From: UBA7398 sp963978235
Lineage (GTDB): Bacteria > Actinomycetota > Actinomycetes > Nanopelagicales > Nanopelagicaceae
Reading direction: 5' to 3'
Length of the DNA stretch: 64,000 nucleotides
Assembly (NCBI GenBank): GCA_963978235.1
Contig: CAXBQM010000001.1
Location: 10,314-74,313 of the forward strand
Positions 51,297-60,247 of the stretch are shown piece after piece. Below the pieces are notes generated by a model. The model was not told the origin of the DNA, did no database searches, and saw nothing but the letters and a program-made list of their open reading frames with translations. Positions within the stretch are counted from its first letter, which is position 1, and every line of letters starts with the position of its first letter. The position numbers were made by a program, and so were the translations under genes.

Positions 51297-52925
51297 ATGT
51301 TAAGTCAACAATTACTTGAAGAAGTTCGCACGTGGATTGCTGATGACCCAGATCAAATAACTGCTCAGCAACTCACTCACTATATTGAAACCGGTAATAC
51401 CGAAGCTCTCACCCGTTGCTTTTCAGGTTTTCTGCAATTTGGAACGGCGGGATTACGAGGTCCATTGGGACCTGGGCCCTCGTGTATGAATCGCGCCGTA
51501 GTAAGTCGGACCGCTGCCGGATTAGCAATTTTCATGAAACGACGCGGACTCCGTTCGATTGTTATTGGCCGAGATGCTCGCCACGGATCTGAAGATTTTG
51601 CACGAGATACAGCAGAAATAATGGCAGGTGCTGGTTTTGAAGTGAATTTTTTACCACGACCTCTTCCTACTCCTGTGCTTGCGTTTGCCGTCCGACAACT
51701 CAATCTCGATGTTGGAGTGATGGTCACTGCAAGTCATAATCCAGGCACAGACAATGGTTACAAGGTTTATCTTGGTGGGGTTATTGATGGTGTTCCTTAT
51801 GAAGGATCACAGATCATTTCGCCTATTGACCAAGAAATATTCGCAGACATTTTAAGTGTTTCCTCATTGAAGAATATTCCACGTGGCTCTCAGTGGAACA
51901 TCCTTGATGAAAAAATTATTCGATCCTATGTTCATCGAACTGCTGCCACCGTTACATCACCTCGCGACATTAAAGTCGTTTACTCTGCCATGCATGGCGT
52001 TGGAACCGAGACGCTTCGATCAGTCTTCCATGCCGCTGGCTTTGCAGAACCAATACTCGTTTCCGCGCAGGCTGAACCAGATCCAGATTTTCCCACGACG
52101 CCTTTTCCGAATCCCGAAGAACCAGGCGCCATTAATCTTGCACTAGAAACAGCGCGATCATTTGATGCCGATATCGTCATTGCAAATGATCCAGATGCTG
52201 ATCGATGCGCGGTTGCAATTAAAGACAGTGACTGGCGAATGCTTCGTGGCGATGAAGTGGGTGCAATTCTCGGTGAGTACATTGCTCGTCACAATACCCA
52301 AGGAGTATTCGCAAATTCCATCGTTTCATCTTCGCTGCTCGCAAAGATTGCCGCCCACTACAAAATTGTTTTTGCGGAAACGCTCACAGGTTTTAAATAT
52401 TTATCGAAGATTCCCGATCTCACCTTCGGTTATGAAGAAGCACTTGGTTACTGTATTGATAGCAAATCCGTTAACGATAAAGATGGAATAAGTGCCGCGT
52501 TAAAAATCGTGGAAATTGCCGCTGAACTTAAATCGCGCGGTTCCTCTCTTGGCGAATTTTTAGCTGAAATATCGGCTCAATACGGCTATTTCTACACTTC
52601 TCAAATTTCGCTGCGGGTTAACCACCTCTCTGAATTAACACAAACTATGGAAAACCTACGCCGTAACTTTCCACAAGAAATTGCTGGATATCGAGTTGTG
52701 AAATTTGCAGATCTTGCTCAACCACACGATGGCTTGCCGGCTACGGATGGAATTCGTTTCTGGCTTGGAGAGGCTATTCGAATCATCATTCGGCCAAGCG
52801 GTACTGAGCCTAAAATCAAGTGCTATATCGAAATTATTAAGCGCGGCGATTCAGCTCACGAAGATGCGCTTGCGACGCTCTCTCAAATACGCGAACCACT
52901 TACTCAACTCTTTGTTAACTCTTAG
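51297..52925 (+). CDS. Alpha-D-phosphohexomutase, PGM2-like; probable phosphopentomutase
   Basis: A 542-residue mutase with four domains. Active-site serine loop TASHNPGTDNGYK, metal loop NDPDADRC, sugar loop GYEEALGY and phosphate loop RPSGTEPKIK are intact. It belongs to the PGM2/Rv3308 branch, whose human member prefers pentose-1-phosphates. Between a nucleoside phosphorylase and deoC it most likely converts (deoxy)ribose-1-phosphate to the 5-phosphate; no deoB is visible in the window. The AT-rich 34-base gap before it has TAAGAA 6 bases before the ATG, a near match to the leaderless pattern. Confidence 0.85.
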   Translation: MLSQQLLEEVRTWIADDPDQITAQQLTHYIETGNTEALTRCFSGFLQFGTAGLRGPLGPGPSCMNRAVVSRTAAGLAIFMKRRGLRSIVIGRDARHGSEDFARDTAEIMAGAGFEVNFLPRPLPTPVLAFAVRQLNLDVGVMVTASHNPGTDNGYKVYLGGVIDGVPYEGSQIISPIDQEIFADILSVSSLKNIPRGSQWNILDEKIIRSYVHRTAATVTSPRDIKVVYSAMHGVGTETLRSVFHAAGFAEPILVSAQAEPDPDFPTTPFPNPEEPGAINLALETARSFDADIVIANDPDADRCAVAIKDSDWRMLRGDEVGAILGEYIARHNTQGVFANSIVSSSLLAKIAAHYKIVFAETLTGFKYLSKIPDLTFGYEEALGYCIDSKSVNDKDGISAALKIVEIAAELKSRGSSLGEFLAEISAQYGYFYTSQISLRVNHLSELTQTMENLRRNFPQEIAGYRVVKFADLAQPHDGLPATDGIRFWLGEAIRIIIRPSGTEPKIKCYIEIIKRGDSAHEDALATLSQIREPLTQLFVNS

Positions 52926-52931
52926 TAGAGT
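52926..52931 (+). promoter_or_regulatory. Putative leaderless -10 (TAGAGT) for deoC
   Basis: TAGAGT directly follows the mutase stop codon and ends 6 bases before the deoC ATG. An internal promoter within the cluster. Confidence 0.45.
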
Positions 52932-52937
52932 AGAGAT

Positions 52938-53888
52938 ATGACTTCTGTACTCGATCATTCTGACAGTACGGATTCTGGATTAAAGAAATTTCTCGCTTCG
53001 TTATCGGGTGTCGATAAAGTTGGAATTGAAGCTCGCGCAACCATGTTAGGTACTCGAAGCATTAAAACGTCGAGTAAAGCGTGGGCGATTGATACCGCAA
53101 TTTCTATGGTTGATCTCACGACCTTAGAAGGAGCCGATACACCTGGAAAAATAAGAGCGCTCTGTGAAAAAGCTATTCGACCAGATCCGACTGATGTGAC
53201 TGTGCCATCGGTAGGTGCCGTCTGTGTTTACAACGATTTAGTGAAGATTGCGCGATCCCACCTCGATGCAAATAACGGTAAGGACATTCCCGTTGCTGCG
53301 GTCACCACTGCATTTCCATCTGGCCGAGCAACTCTCGCGGTAAAAGTTCGTGATACCCAAGACGCCATCGATAATGGTGCAACTGAAATAGATATGGTGA
53401 TTGATCGTGGCGCATTTCTTGCTGGCAGATTTGGTGAAGTATTTGAAGAGATTCGCGCAATAAAGGTTGTGTGCAAAGATCGTGCGCACCTCAAAGTGAT
53501 TTTAGAGACCGGTGAATTAGTAACCTACGACAACGTGAAGAAGGCGTCATTTCTCGCAATGATGGCTGGCGCCGATTTCATTAAAACCAGTACTGGAAAG
53601 GTATCCCCTGCCGCTACGCCCGCTGTAGTGCTGACGATGTTGGAAGCCGTGCGCGACTATTACGAAATGACAGGGCATCGAATTGGCGTAAAGGCAGCGG
53701 GAGGAATTCGCACCACCAAAGATGCAATAAAGCAATTAGTCCTTGTCTATGAAACAGTTGGTCAAGCATGGCTGACGCCATCGCTCTTTCGCATTGGCGC
53801 AAGCGCTCTTCTCAATGATCTCTTGTTGCAACGCATGAAATTACGAACCGGCCACTACGCTAGTGCGAACTACGTAACGGTCGACTAG
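52938..53888 (+). CDS. deoC: Deoxyribose-phosphate aldolase
   Basis: Splits 2-deoxyribose-5-phosphate into acetaldehyde and glyceraldehyde-3-phosphate. The 316-residue product is the long form (human DERA is similar in length), with a ~70-residue N-terminal extension. Catalytic residues: Asp in EIDMVIDRGAF, the Schiff-base Lys in FIKTSTGK and the second Lys in GVKAAGGIRT. Immediately followed by two aldehyde dehydrogenase-like genes, the natural sink for the acetaldehyde. Confidence 0.95.
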   Translation: MTSVLDHSDSTDSGLKKFLASLSGVDKVGIEARATMLGTRSIKTSSKAWAIDTAISMVDLTTLEGADTPGKIRALCEKAIRPDPTDVTVPSVGAVCVYNDLVKIARSHLDANNGKDIPVAAVTTAFPSGRATLAVKVRDTQDAIDNGATEIDMVIDRGAFLAGRFGEVFEEIRAIKVVCKDRAHLKVILETGELVTYDNVKKASFLAMMAGADFIKTSTGKVSPAATPAVVLTMLEAVRDYYEMTGHRIGVKAAGGIRTTKDAIKQLVLVYETVGQAWLTPSLFRIGASALLNDLLLQRMKLRTGHYASANYVTVD

Positions 53889-53898
53889 AAAGTACCCA

Positions 53899-55362
53899 AT
53901 GGAATTCACTTACGCAGCTGCGCCGGAGTCAAAATCTGTCGTCACTATTGCGCCGTCTTACAAACTCTTTATCAATGGCGATTGGGTAAATGGCAAAGGG
54001 AAAACTTTTCCCACTATCAATCCGGCAACCGAAGAAACCTTAAGCAAAGTCACTTATGGCACATCCGCAGATATTGACCGCGCTGTTAAAGCGGCTCGTA
54101 ACGCGTACACAAAGATTTGGTCCAAACTCCCGGCGAAAGAGCGCGGGAAATATCTCTATCGCATTGCTCGACTTTTACAGGAACGCGCTCGCGAGTTTGC
54201 GGTGTTAGAGACTCTTAATAATGGAAAACCAATTCGCGAGTCTCGTGATGTCGATATTCCATTAGCAGCTGCGCACTTTTTCTATCACGCAGGCTGGGCT
54301 GACAAACTCGATTATGCTGGCGTGGGCGATAAACCAAAACCATTTGGCGTGGTCGGACAAATAATTCCGTGGAACTTTCCGCTACTCATGTTGGCCTGGA
54401 AAATTGCACCAGCTCTCGCAGCCGGTAATACCGTTGTACTCAAACCAGCCGAAACTACGCCGCTTACTGCGTTGTTATTTGCGGAAATTTGTCAGCAAGC
54501 CGATCTCCCCGCTGGCGTCGTAAATATTGTTACTGGTGACGGAAGTACTGGAGCAGCGCTCGTAAACCATCCAGATATAGACAAAATTGCATTTACCGGC
54601 TCAACCGAAGTTGGCAAAATAATCGCTCGAGCGATTGCTGGAACTGAGAAGAAAGCAACGCTTGAACTTGGTGGCAAAGCAGCAAATATCGTCTTTGACG
54701 ATGCTGCGATAGATCAGGCGGTTGAAGGAATTATTAACGGCATCTTCTTCAATCAAGGCCATGTGTGCTGCGCTGGATCCCGACTTCTTGTACAAGAGAG
54801 CGTTTATGGAACAGTGCTCGATAAGTTGCAGGCACGAATGGCAAAAATTCGCGTTGGTGATCCTATGGATAAAAACACAGATCTTGGTGCCATTAATTCT
54901 TCGATGCAATTAGCAAAGATCAAAGAACTCACTGCTGCCGGAGATAGCGAAGGTGCAACCCGATGGAGTTCGCCATGCGAACTTCCGAAAAAAGGTTTTT
55001 GGTTTCCACCTACAATTTTTACTGGCGTGACCGAGAGCCATCGAATTTCGCGGGAAGAAATTTTCGGTCCGGTACTTTCAATTCTTACGTTCCGAACACC
55101 AGCTGAAGCAATTGAAAAAGCAAATGCAACTCCTTATGGACTCTCGGCTGGCATCTGGAGTGAAAAGAGTTCAAAAATACTTTGGACAGCTCAGAACCTA
55201 AGAGCTGGTGTTATCTGGTCAAATACATTTAATAAATTCGATCCAGCTTCGCCATTTGGCGGATATAAAGAATCTGGTTGGGGTCGTGAAGGTGGTCGCC
55301 ATGGTTTGCAGGCATATTTACGCGCTAGCGTGAAATCTCATTCTCAGAAAGGTGGCAACTAA
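53899..55362 (+). CDS. NAD-dependent aldehyde dehydrogenase (probable acetaldehyde oxidation)
   Basis: A complete 487-residue ALDH. Catalytic Asn in IIPWNFPLLM, cofactor Lys in VVLKPAETTPL, TGSTEVGK, Glu in LELGGKAANIVF and Cys in FNQGHVCCAGSR are present, as is GPVLSILTF. Ten bases after deoC, so its best substrate guess is acetaldehyde from deoxyribose, giving acetate. An acylating type is less likely because the general-base Glu motif is intact. Followed by TAATG into the truncated paralogue. Confidence 0.9.
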   Translation: MEFTYAAAPESKSVVTIAPSYKLFINGDWVNGKGKTFPTINPATEETLSKVTYGTSADIDRAVKAARNAYTKIWSKLPAKERGKYLYRIARLLQERAREFAVLETLNNGKPIRESRDVDIPLAAAHFFYHAGWADKLDYAGVGDKPKPFGVVGQIIPWNFPLLMLAWKIAPALAAGNTVVLKPAETTPLTALLFAEICQQADLPAGVVNIVTGDGSTGAALVNHPDIDKIAFTGSTEVGKIIARAIAGTEKKATLELGGKAANIVFDDAAIDQAVEGIINGIFFNQGHVCCAGSRLLVQESVYGTVLDKLQARMAKIRVGDPMDKNTDLGAINSSMQLAKIKELTAAGDSEGATRWSSPCELPKKGFWFPPTIFTGVTESHRISREEIFGPVLSILTFRTPAEAIEKANATPYGLSAGIWSEKSSKILWTAQNLRAGVIWSNTFNKFDPASPFGGYKESGWGREGGRHGLQAYLRASVKSHSQKGGN

Positions 55363-56198
55363 TGCGCCTTGATATCAAGAAAACTTATAAGTTATTTATC
55401 GGTGGCCAATTTCCACGAAGTGAATCTGGTCGAAGTTATGAAATCACTTCGCCACGAGGTGAATTTCTGGCGAATGCCGCGCAGGCATCTCGAAAAGACC
55501 TGCGTGATTCGGTGGTTGCAGCGCGTTCTGCTTTTAGTAATTGGTCGAGCGCAACTGCATTCAATAGAGGGCAGATTCTCTATCGAATAGCCGAAATAAT
55601 GGAAGGTCGTCGAGATCAATTCATCGCCGAGATAGCGTCGTGCGAAGGAGCTACTTCCAAAAAATCATCGGAACAAGTTGATGCTGCCATCGATCTCTGG
55701 GTTTGGTATGCCGGCTGGTGCGATAAATACACGTCAATTGCTGGCAGTCAAAATCCCATTGCCGGTCCGTTTTACAACTTTACGACGCCGGAACCACTTG
55801 GTGTTGTGGGCGCGATTGCTGATCAGAAGAGTTCACTTATTGGTCTCGTTCACGCCATTGCTCCAATTATTACAAGTGGTAACTGTGCGGTAGTCATTGC
55901 ACATGAGCGAGCTCCGCTATCAGCAATCACACTCGGCGAAGTTTTGGCAACGAGTGATCTTCACGCAGGTGTCGTCAATCTTTTGACCGGAAAAGTTTCA
56001 GAACTTTCGCCCTGGTTGGCAGCACATATGGATGTCGATGGCATTGATCTCTCTGGAGTTGCTCGAAAAAATATTGGCGAGTTACAGCACGTTGCGGCTG
56101 AAAATCTCAAGCGTTGCCATTCGTTTACTGGCGAATCACTCGAAAGAATTCTTGCCTTTACAGAATCTAAAACAGTCTGGCACCCAATCGGGGTTTAG
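55362..56198 (+). CDS. Internally deleted aldehyde dehydrogenase-like protein without catalytic domain
   Basis: A 278-residue ALDH paralogue. The N-terminal ~225 residues align along the coenzyme domain of the upstream ALDH (YKLFIGGQFPRSESGR; PEPLGVVGAI; SDLHAGVVNLLTG), but the PWNF Asn stretch reads ADQKSS, the cofactor Lys segment reads AHERAPL and TGSTEVGK is gone. Then the whole catalytic domain (Glu and Cys motifs) is missing, yet the last residues FTESKTVWHPIGV look like the C-terminal oligomerisation strand of ALDHs. Both ends are kept and the frame is clean, so it looks selected rather than decaying. It is coupled by TAATG to the complete ALDH and may be a structural partner; function unknown. 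Confidence 0.75.
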   Translation: MRLDIKKTYKLFIGGQFPRSESGRSYEITSPRGEFLANAAQASRKDLRDSVVAARSAFSNWSSATAFNRGQILYRIAEIMEGRRDQFIAEIASCEGATSKKSSEQVDAAIDLWVWYAGWCDKYTSIAGSQNPIAGPFYNFTTPEPLGVVGAIADQKSSLIGLVHAIAPIITSGNCAVVIAHERAPLSAITLGEVLATSDLHAGVVNLLTGKVSELSPWLAAHMDVDGIDLSGVARKNIGELQHVAAENLKRCHSFTGESLERILAFTESKTVWHPIGV

Positions 56199-57292
56199 TT
56201 CTCAGCTGAGATCGAGGCGTAGGCAGGTTTCACAACTTTTTCAATAATCTCTAATCGCTCTTCAAATGGGATGAATGCGCTTTTCAGTGCATTAACGGTC
56301 ACTCGTTGTAAATCAGTGAAAGTCCAGCCAAAAGCAGCAACAACTTCTTGCATTTCATGGCTCATCGATGTTCGACTCATCAATCTATTATCGGTATTGA
56401 GAGTTATTCGGAAACGTAACTTTGCCAACGCTCCAATGGGATGATCCTTAATCGATTTTGCTGCACCAGTTTGCAGATTCGATGTCGGGCAGAGCTCAAG
56501 TGGAATTCTTCGATCTCGTACATAAGAGGCTAATCGACCTAAAACAGGTTTTCCGGAGGAGAAATCAATATCGTCAATAATTCGCACACCATGGCCTAAA
56601 CGTTCCGCACCACAATGTTGAATCGCCTCCCAAATTGAGGGCAATCCATAAGCTTCGCCGGCATGAATTGTGAAGTGAGCGTTCTCTCTTCGAAGATATT
56701 CGAATGTATCTAATTGATTGGTCGGTGGAAATCCATCTTCTGGCCCAGCGATATCAAAACCTACAACGCCCGCATCTCGATATTTCACAACTGCTTCCGC
56801 TGCTTCTTGTGAACGGTTGTTCTGGCGCATTCCGCAGAGAATTGATTCCACTCGAATTGTTCGACCTTCGCGCGCGGCTTCTGCCATCCCTTGTTTATAA
56901 CCTTCAACAGTTGCTTCAACTACATCATTAAGTGAGAGTGATTGCTCGGTAAAAAGTTCTGGTGCGCCACGAACTTCGGCGTAGACAACGCCATCGCGCG
57001 CTAAGTCGACGACGCACTCTCGAGCAACTCGTTCAATTGCGTCACGAGTTTGCATGACTGCGATGGTGTGGCTAAATGTCTCGAGATATCGAACTAATGA
57101 GCCGGAATCGCATGATTCTTGAAACCAATCTGCTAATTGTGAAGGATCATGCGTTGGTAATTTTGTGTAACCAATTGCATCAGCAAGTTCAATAATTGTT
57201 TCAGGACGGAGTCCGCCATCGAGATGATCATGGAGAAGCGCTTTAGGCAGTCGAGAAATCTGGTCTGCCGTTGGGCGCGAATCCATCGCCAT
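56195..57292 (-). CDS. add: Adenosine deaminase
   Basis: Hydrolyses (deoxy)adenosine to (deoxy)inosine, feeding PNP. The 365-residue product has zinc ligands in HDHLDGGLRPET, HAGEA with the catalytic His/Glu region (ENAHFTIHAGEAYG), the SLxLCPTSN-type motif ELCPTSNLQTG, and NTDN with the metal-binding Asp. AGGAG 7 bases before the ATG; deoA lies 10 bases upstream, so cdd-deoA-add form one operon. Corresponds to Rv3313c. Stop shared as TTAG with the converging ALDH-like gene. Confidence 0.93.
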   Translation of the reverse strand: MAMDSRPTADQISRLPKALLHDHLDGGLRPETIIELADAIGYTKLPTHDPSQLADWFQESCDSGSLVRYLETFSHTIAVMQTRDAIERVARECVVDLARDGVVYAEVRGAPELFTEQSLSLNDVVEATVEGYKQGMAEAAREGRTIRVESILCGMRQNNRSQEAAEAVVKYRDAGVVGFDIAGPEDGFPPTNQLDTFEYLRRENAHFTIHAGEAYGLPSIWEAIQHCGAERLGHGVRIIDDIDFSSGKPVLGRLASYVRDRRIPLELCPTSNLQTGAAKSIKDHPIGALAKLRFRITLNTDNRLMSRTSMSHEMQEVVAAFGWTFTDLQRVTVNALKSAFIPFEERLEIIEKVVKPAYASISAEN

Positions 57293-57302
57293 GAACTAAC
57301 TC

Positions 57303-58589
57303 CTAATTAATGCGAGCAACTATGAGTGGTAATCGTTTCACGACTTCCTCAGAAGCGGAAATTTTCGTTGCGCCAACTAGCGCATCTAGAGCGAGTTCAA
57401 ATCGCGCTGGTTCGTCGGTATGAAGCGTGAAGAGAGGTGAGCCGGCACTTACTTTCTCGCCAGGTTTTGCATGAATTTCAATCCCAGCACCTGCTTGTAC
57501 TTTCTCACCTTGCCGAGAGCGACCCGCACCTAATCGCCATGCCGCAACTCCCACTTTCAAAGCATCCATTTCCGTAATTGTTCCGTTTGATTCGGCATTG
57601 ACGGTATGACGTTCGCGCGCAGTTGGCAGTGGCGCATCAGGATCTCCACCTTGCATGGCGATCATTTTTCGCCATCGATCCATCGCCAACCCATTTTTCA
57701 AAGCAATTTCTGGATCACTCTCTACACCAGCCATCGATAACATTTCACGTGCGAGAATCAACGTTAATTCAACAACATCACCTGGCCCGCCACCAGCAAG
57801 TACTTCCAGTGATTCACGAACTTCGAGCGCATTTCCTACAGTCAATCCCAGTGGTACATCCATAGCAGTTACCAACGCTCTGGTATTTACTCCTGCTCGT
57901 TTACCCAATTCCACCATTATCGTTGCCAAATTCTCTGCTTCTTTTGGATCACTCATAAATGCGCCATTACCGGTCTTCACATCCAGAACAAGGGATTGCG
58001 TACCTTCCGCAATCTTTTTACTCATAATGGATGAGGCAATTAATGGAATTGCCGGAACTGTTCCGGTGACATCGCGCAGAGCGTAGAGTTTCTTATCTGC
58101 TGGTGCTAAACCAGTTCCGGCAGCGCAAATTACTGCGCCGCAACTTTGTAATACATTGAGCATTTCCTCATTAGAAAGCGATGCACGCCAGCCAGCGATT
58201 GATTCCAACTTATCGAGCGTTCCACCAGTATGACCTAAACCTCTCCCTGATAATTGTGGAACCGCAACACCACATGCTGCAACAAGTGGCGCGAGTGGCA
58301 AAGTGATCTTGTCACCTACTCCGCCCGTTGAATGCTTATCTGCAGTTGGGACTTTCAATTCTCGCCACGACATCTGTTCGCCACTTGCGATCATGGCATC
58401 AGTCCACCGCGAAATTTCTCGCATTGACATACCGTTAAGAAGAATTGCCATTAAAAGTGCGGACATTTGTTCATCCGCCACGACGCCGCGGGTATATGCC
58501 TCAACTATCCAATCGATTTGAGAATCGGATAATTCACCTTTATCCCGCTTTGCTGCAATGATTTCTGCTGCAGCAAATTTCTCAATCAC
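57303..58589 (-). CDS. deoA: Thymidine (pyrimidine-nucleoside) phosphorylase
   Basis: Phosphorolyses thymidine/deoxyuridine to base and deoxyribose-1-phosphate. The 428-residue product has the family signature GRGLGHTGGTLDKLESI, the phosphate site KHSTGGVGDK, and a C-terminal domain with the KVQAGAGIEIHAKPGEKV loop. Overlaps cdd by ATGA. Its product needs the phosphopentomutase and DeoC encoded at 51297-53888. Equivalent to Rv3314c. Confidence 0.94.
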   Translation of the reverse strand: MIEKFAAAEIIAAKRDKGELSDSQIDWIVEAYTRGVVADEQMSALLMAILLNGMSMREISRWTDAMIASGEQMSWRELKVPTADKHSTGGVGDKITLPLAPLVAACGVAVPQLSGRGLGHTGGTLDKLESIAGWRASLSNEEMLNVLQSCGAVICAAGTGLAPADKKLYALRDVTGTVPAIPLIASSIMSKKIAEGTQSLVLDVKTGNGAFMSDPKEAENLATIMVELGKRAGVNTRALVTAMDVPLGLTVGNALEVRESLEVLAGGGPGDVVELTLILAREMLSMAGVESDPEIALKNGLAMDRWRKMIAMQGGDPDAPLPTARERHTVNAESNGTITEMDALKVGVAAWRLGAGRSRQGEKVQAGAGIEIHAKPGEKVSAGSPLFTLHTDEPARFELALDALVGATKISASEEVVKRLPLIVARIN

Positions 58590-58981
58590 GTTAAATCCTC
58601 AGGTCCAAATCCCCACGGCAACATGGTGGACATGGGTTGCGGTCCATCTGGTGTCATTAATTGCATAGTGGGTCCACCATGCTCAAATAACAACTGTCGA
58701 CAACGACCACATGGCGAGAGGTAATTTCCGTTGCTATCAACGCAGACAACCGCGGTCAATCTCCCACCGCCAGTCATAATAAGTTGCGAAATCATGGAAC
58801 ATTCCGCACAGAGTGTTAAACCATAACTTGCGTTTTCAACATTACAACCACTGACTAATCGACCATCGGTTGTATATCCCGCAACGCCTACTGGAAATTT
58901 CGAATACGGCGAATAAGAAAGTTTCATTACTCGTATCGCCTCTTTATGAAGCTCATTCCAACTGATGATGGGGTTCGTCAT
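58586..58981 (-). CDS. cdd: Cytidine deaminase (homotetrameric type)
   Basis: Converts (deoxy)cytidine to (deoxy)uridine. The 131-residue product has the zinc site LCAECSMI (Cys and catalytic Glu) and PCGRCRQLL (two Cys), plus CNVENASYG. TAAACT lies 6 bases before the ATG and overlaps the stop of the upstream ABC permease, suggesting an internal leaderless promoter. Coupled to deoA. Equivalent to Rv3315c. Confidence 0.94.
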   Translation of the reverse strand: MTNPIISWNELHKEAIRVMKLSYSPYSKFPVGVAGYTTDGRLVSGCNVENASYGLTLCAECSMISQLIMTGGGRLTAVVCVDSNGNYLSPCGRCRQLLFEHGGPTMQLMTPDGPQPMSTMLPWGFGPEDLT

Positions 58982-58987
58982 GTATGA

Positions 58988-58993
58988 AGTTTA
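58988..58993 (-). promoter_or_regulatory. Putative leaderless -10 (TAAACT) for cdd-deoA-add
   Basis: TAAACT starts with the permease stop codon TAA and ends 6 bases before the cdd ATG. It would allow catabolic genes to be transcribed apart from the transporter. Confidence 0.5.
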
Positions 58994-60247
58994 ATGTGAA
59001 CTCTCTCGTGAATAAGGTATGCCATCCGCTGCTGGCGCACGTACCTTTCCAACAAATCCGGTAACCGCAATAATCGTTGCGATATATGGCGCCATCAACA
59101 TAAATTCACTGGGAATCGGAGTTCCAGTAATCGAGAGCACTCCTTGCAAGTTATCTGCAAAACCAAAGAGAAGTGCAGCCATTACTGCGCCAAGCGGACT
59201 CCAACGACCGAAAATAAGTGCCGCGAGTGCGATAAATCCTTTGCCTGCTGTCATCTCTTTTCCGAACGCACCTACTGCGCCAACTGTGAAATATGCGCCG
59301 CCAATACCTGCAACTAACCCTGCGATGATCACGTTCTTAAAGCGAAGCGAATTAACCGAAATTCCAACGCTATCGGCGGCAGTCGGGTGTTCGCCAATTG
59401 CTCGAGTACGCAACCCCCACTTGGTTTTAAATAATGAGAAATGAATCGCAAGAACAATCACATACATCAAATACACAATAATTGTTTGACTAAAGAAAAT
59501 AGGGCCAAGCACAGGAATCTTGCTGAGAAGTGGAATTTCTATTGGTTTGAGAATTGGACCTGAATTCCACGTATTCTGATATGGGATAAGGAGTTTCTTG
59601 TAAAGAAAGTTCGTCATACCTATTACTAAGACGTTGATAACAAAACCTAAAATGACTTGATCAATGGAAAACTTAATCGCAAAAGTAGCCAATAACAGCG
59701 AAATAAGTGCGCCTGCTAATGGTGCCACTAAGAGTCCCCACGTTGTGTTCTTTGTCAATGAGGCCACTACTCCGGCCGCAAATGCGCTCGCAAGTAATTG
59801 ACCTTCAATGGCAATATTTATGACTCCTGATCTTTCACAGAGCACACCCGCCATTGATCCAAATATCAGCGGCACCGAAAGCAGGAGCGCACCTTGAAGG
59901 AGTCCAGTAAATGGAATCATTTTTCCGCTCGCAGCCCAGCACATAAACGCCATCAGTAATGAGAATCCACCAAGTGCGCTTTGAAGTTGAACTTTCTTAT
60001 CTCGGCGAAACTGAACAAATGCCCAGAGTGAAATGAGTAAGGCGGCGACGCTAAATCCATAAGAGCCGGTACGAGAATCGAGTGTCCATTCTTGAATCGC
60101 TATCCACTCTTTCTCTAAAACAAATTTGAAAGTTACTGGCGCGGTATTTTTCTGAAGGAAACCAAAACCGATAAGAGAGGCAAGGGAGAGAATGGCCATG
60201 CTTATTACGCCACGGCGGCGGCGAAGTTGAATCGGAGTCAGGTTCAT
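58991..60247 (-). CDS. BMP-type nucleoside ABC transporter, permease 2
   Basis: A 418-residue membrane subunit of the YufQ/NupQ-type nucleoside importer. About ten hydrophobic segments; family segments LCERSGVINIAIEGQLL, GTNFLYKKLL-like and IAGLVAGIGGAYF are visible. The ATG at 60247 (ATGA over the previous stop, with AAAGGAT in front) is preferred over the ATG 9 bases upstream. Pairs with the other permease to form the channel. Nucleoside specificity is inferred from cdd-deoA-add immediately downstream. Confidence 0.88.
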   Translation of the reverse strand: MNLTPIQLRRRRGVISMAILSLASLIGFGFLQKNTAPVTFKFVLEKEWIAIQEWTLDSRTGSYGFSVAALLISLWAFVQFRRDKKVQLQSALGGFSLLMAFMCWAASGKMIPFTGLLQGALLLSVPLIFGSMAGVLCERSGVINIAIEGQLLASAFAAGVVASLTKNTTWGLLVAPLAGALISLLLATFAIKFSIDQVILGFVINVLVIGMTNFLYKKLLIPYQNTWNSGPILKPIEIPLLSKIPVLGPIFFSQTIIVYLMYVIVLAIHFSLFKTKWGLRTRAIGEHPTAADSVGISVNSLRFKNVIIAGLVAGIGGAYFTVGAVGAFGKEMTAGKGFIALAALIFGRWSPLGAVMAALLFGFADNLQGVLSITGTPIPSEFMLMAPYIATIIAVTGFVGKVRAPAADGIPYSRESSH

